A DNA stretch of 7,078 nt, from contig JAISWP010000211.1 in assembly GCA_031271065.1 (NCBI GenBank), positions 1-7,078 of the forward strand, given 5' to 3'. This DNA is from Synergistaceae bacterium (GTDB lineage Bacteria; Synergistota; Synergistia; Synergistales; Synergistaceae). This document shows, in pieces, positions 6,844-7,078 of the stretch (the stretch's first letter is position 1; each line of letters starts with the position of its first letter). The notes beneath the pieces were generated by a model. That model had not been told where the DNA came from, did not search any database, and worked only from the letters and a program-made list of their open reading frames with translations. The translations under genes and the position numbers were made by a program.

Positions 6844-6900
6844 CCAAATGATGATCATTGATTTTTTAGTTGAAAATTAATATTGGTTTATATTTTTATT
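6841..6900. other. AT-rich intergenic island
   Basis: Only 11 of these 60 bases are G or C (18%), in a window that is otherwise GC-rich. The stretch includes the 8-base palindrome ATGATCAT (within 6848-6860) and runs of T and A. It lies between the stop of the right-hand - strand gene and the -10 element of the membrane protein gene. It therefore probably serves as promoter-upstream DNA. Confidence 0.6.
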
Positions 6901-6919
6901 TGCCGGTATTTCGGGCAAA
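6899..6919. terminator. Weak hairpin downstream of the right-hand - strand gene
   Basis: TTTGCC (6899-6904) pairs with GGCAAA (6914-6919), extendable by one pair with a bulge, about 10 bases past the TAA at 6929. On the - strand the stem is followed by TAAAAATATAAA, which is AT-rich but not a T run. It may be a weak terminator for that gene. Confidence 0.3.
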
Positions 6920-6928
6920 ATCGGTCGC

Positions 6929-7078
6929 TTATCTGCGCTGTTTCAGCAATTCGGGTTTTAGAAGCCGGTTATAGTATGAATTGGCCGTGTAGAGCGCCCC
7001 GACGGGATTGTGGCACAGCACTCTGTCTTTTACCACCAGATAGGTAACGGGTGCTTTCGAGTGTTTTATAAAAAGAGT
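6929..7078 (-). CDS. C-terminal fragment of an unidentified protein (5' end beyond window)
   Basis: Reading in from the right edge on the - strand, the frame is open from base 7078 for 49 codons to TAA at 6931-6929. The peptide begins TLFIKHSKAPVTYLVVKDRV, continues LCHNPVGALYTANSYYNRLL and ends KPELLKQRR. Its residue mix looks like a folded protein's C-terminus rather than noise: alternating hydrophobic strands, an Asn-Pro-Val-Gly turn, Tyr-rich helix and basic tail. Base composition drops sharply right after the stop, as expected at a gene end. I do not recognise the family. It would be transcribed in the same direction as the membrane protein gene at 6230-6706, but that gene has its own promoter 223 bases downstream of this one's stop. 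Confidence 0.6.
   Translation of the reverse strand, partial: TLFIKHSKAPVTYLVVKDRVLCHNPVGALYTANSYYNRLLKPELLKQRR

Noticed and set aside
1..7078. CRISPR array, tRNA, rRNA, transposase or inverted terminal repeats
   Set aside because: None was seen on either strand. The only DNA-level repeat found is the short pair at 4293-4390.

Overview
The window is a bacterial chromosomal segment that begins inside rpoC. The visible genes suggest a diderm anaerobe of the Synergistota type. The grounds are a GC-rich genome that still uses ATA (Ile), AGG and AGA (Arg) freely, and an RNA polymerase beta' that lacks the proteobacterial trigger-loop insert SI3 but carries other large lineage inserts. The phylum is an inference from codon habit and protein architecture, not from a search.

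Layout on the + strand: positions 1-4292 encode the C-terminal ~1429 residues of RNA polymerase beta' (rpoC, 5' end outside the window). A 120-base gap holds a strong hairpin flanked by an imperfect direct repeat. Then comes rmuC (4413-5876, TTG start) and, 33 bases later, a small three-helix membrane protein resembling SemiSWEET/PQ-loop half-transporters (5910-6200). On the - strand, convergent with these, lies a five-helix membrane protein of unknown function (6230-6706) with a clear Shine-Dalgarno and a probable extended -10 promoter about 130 bases upstream of its start codon. A very AT-rich stretch (6841-6900) separates it from the C-terminal 49 codons of another - strand gene that runs off the right edge (6929-7078).

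The rpoC product makes the core enzyme's active centre: the NADFDGD magnesium loop, bridge helix, second zinc site and trigger loop are all present. RmuC is a membrane-anchored, nuclease-fold protein linked to genome stability. No functional link between it and rpoC, or with the small membrane proteins, can be read from the sequence beyond possible co-transcription.

The most interesting structure is inside rpoC. About 320 residues are inserted between the conserved GELV region and the GVTKAALA segment near the C-terminus. This insert reads as about five tandem ~60-residue modules that resemble a module already present in every beta' just before the second zinc site. I see no CRISPR array, tRNA, rRNA, insertion sequence or defence system in the window.
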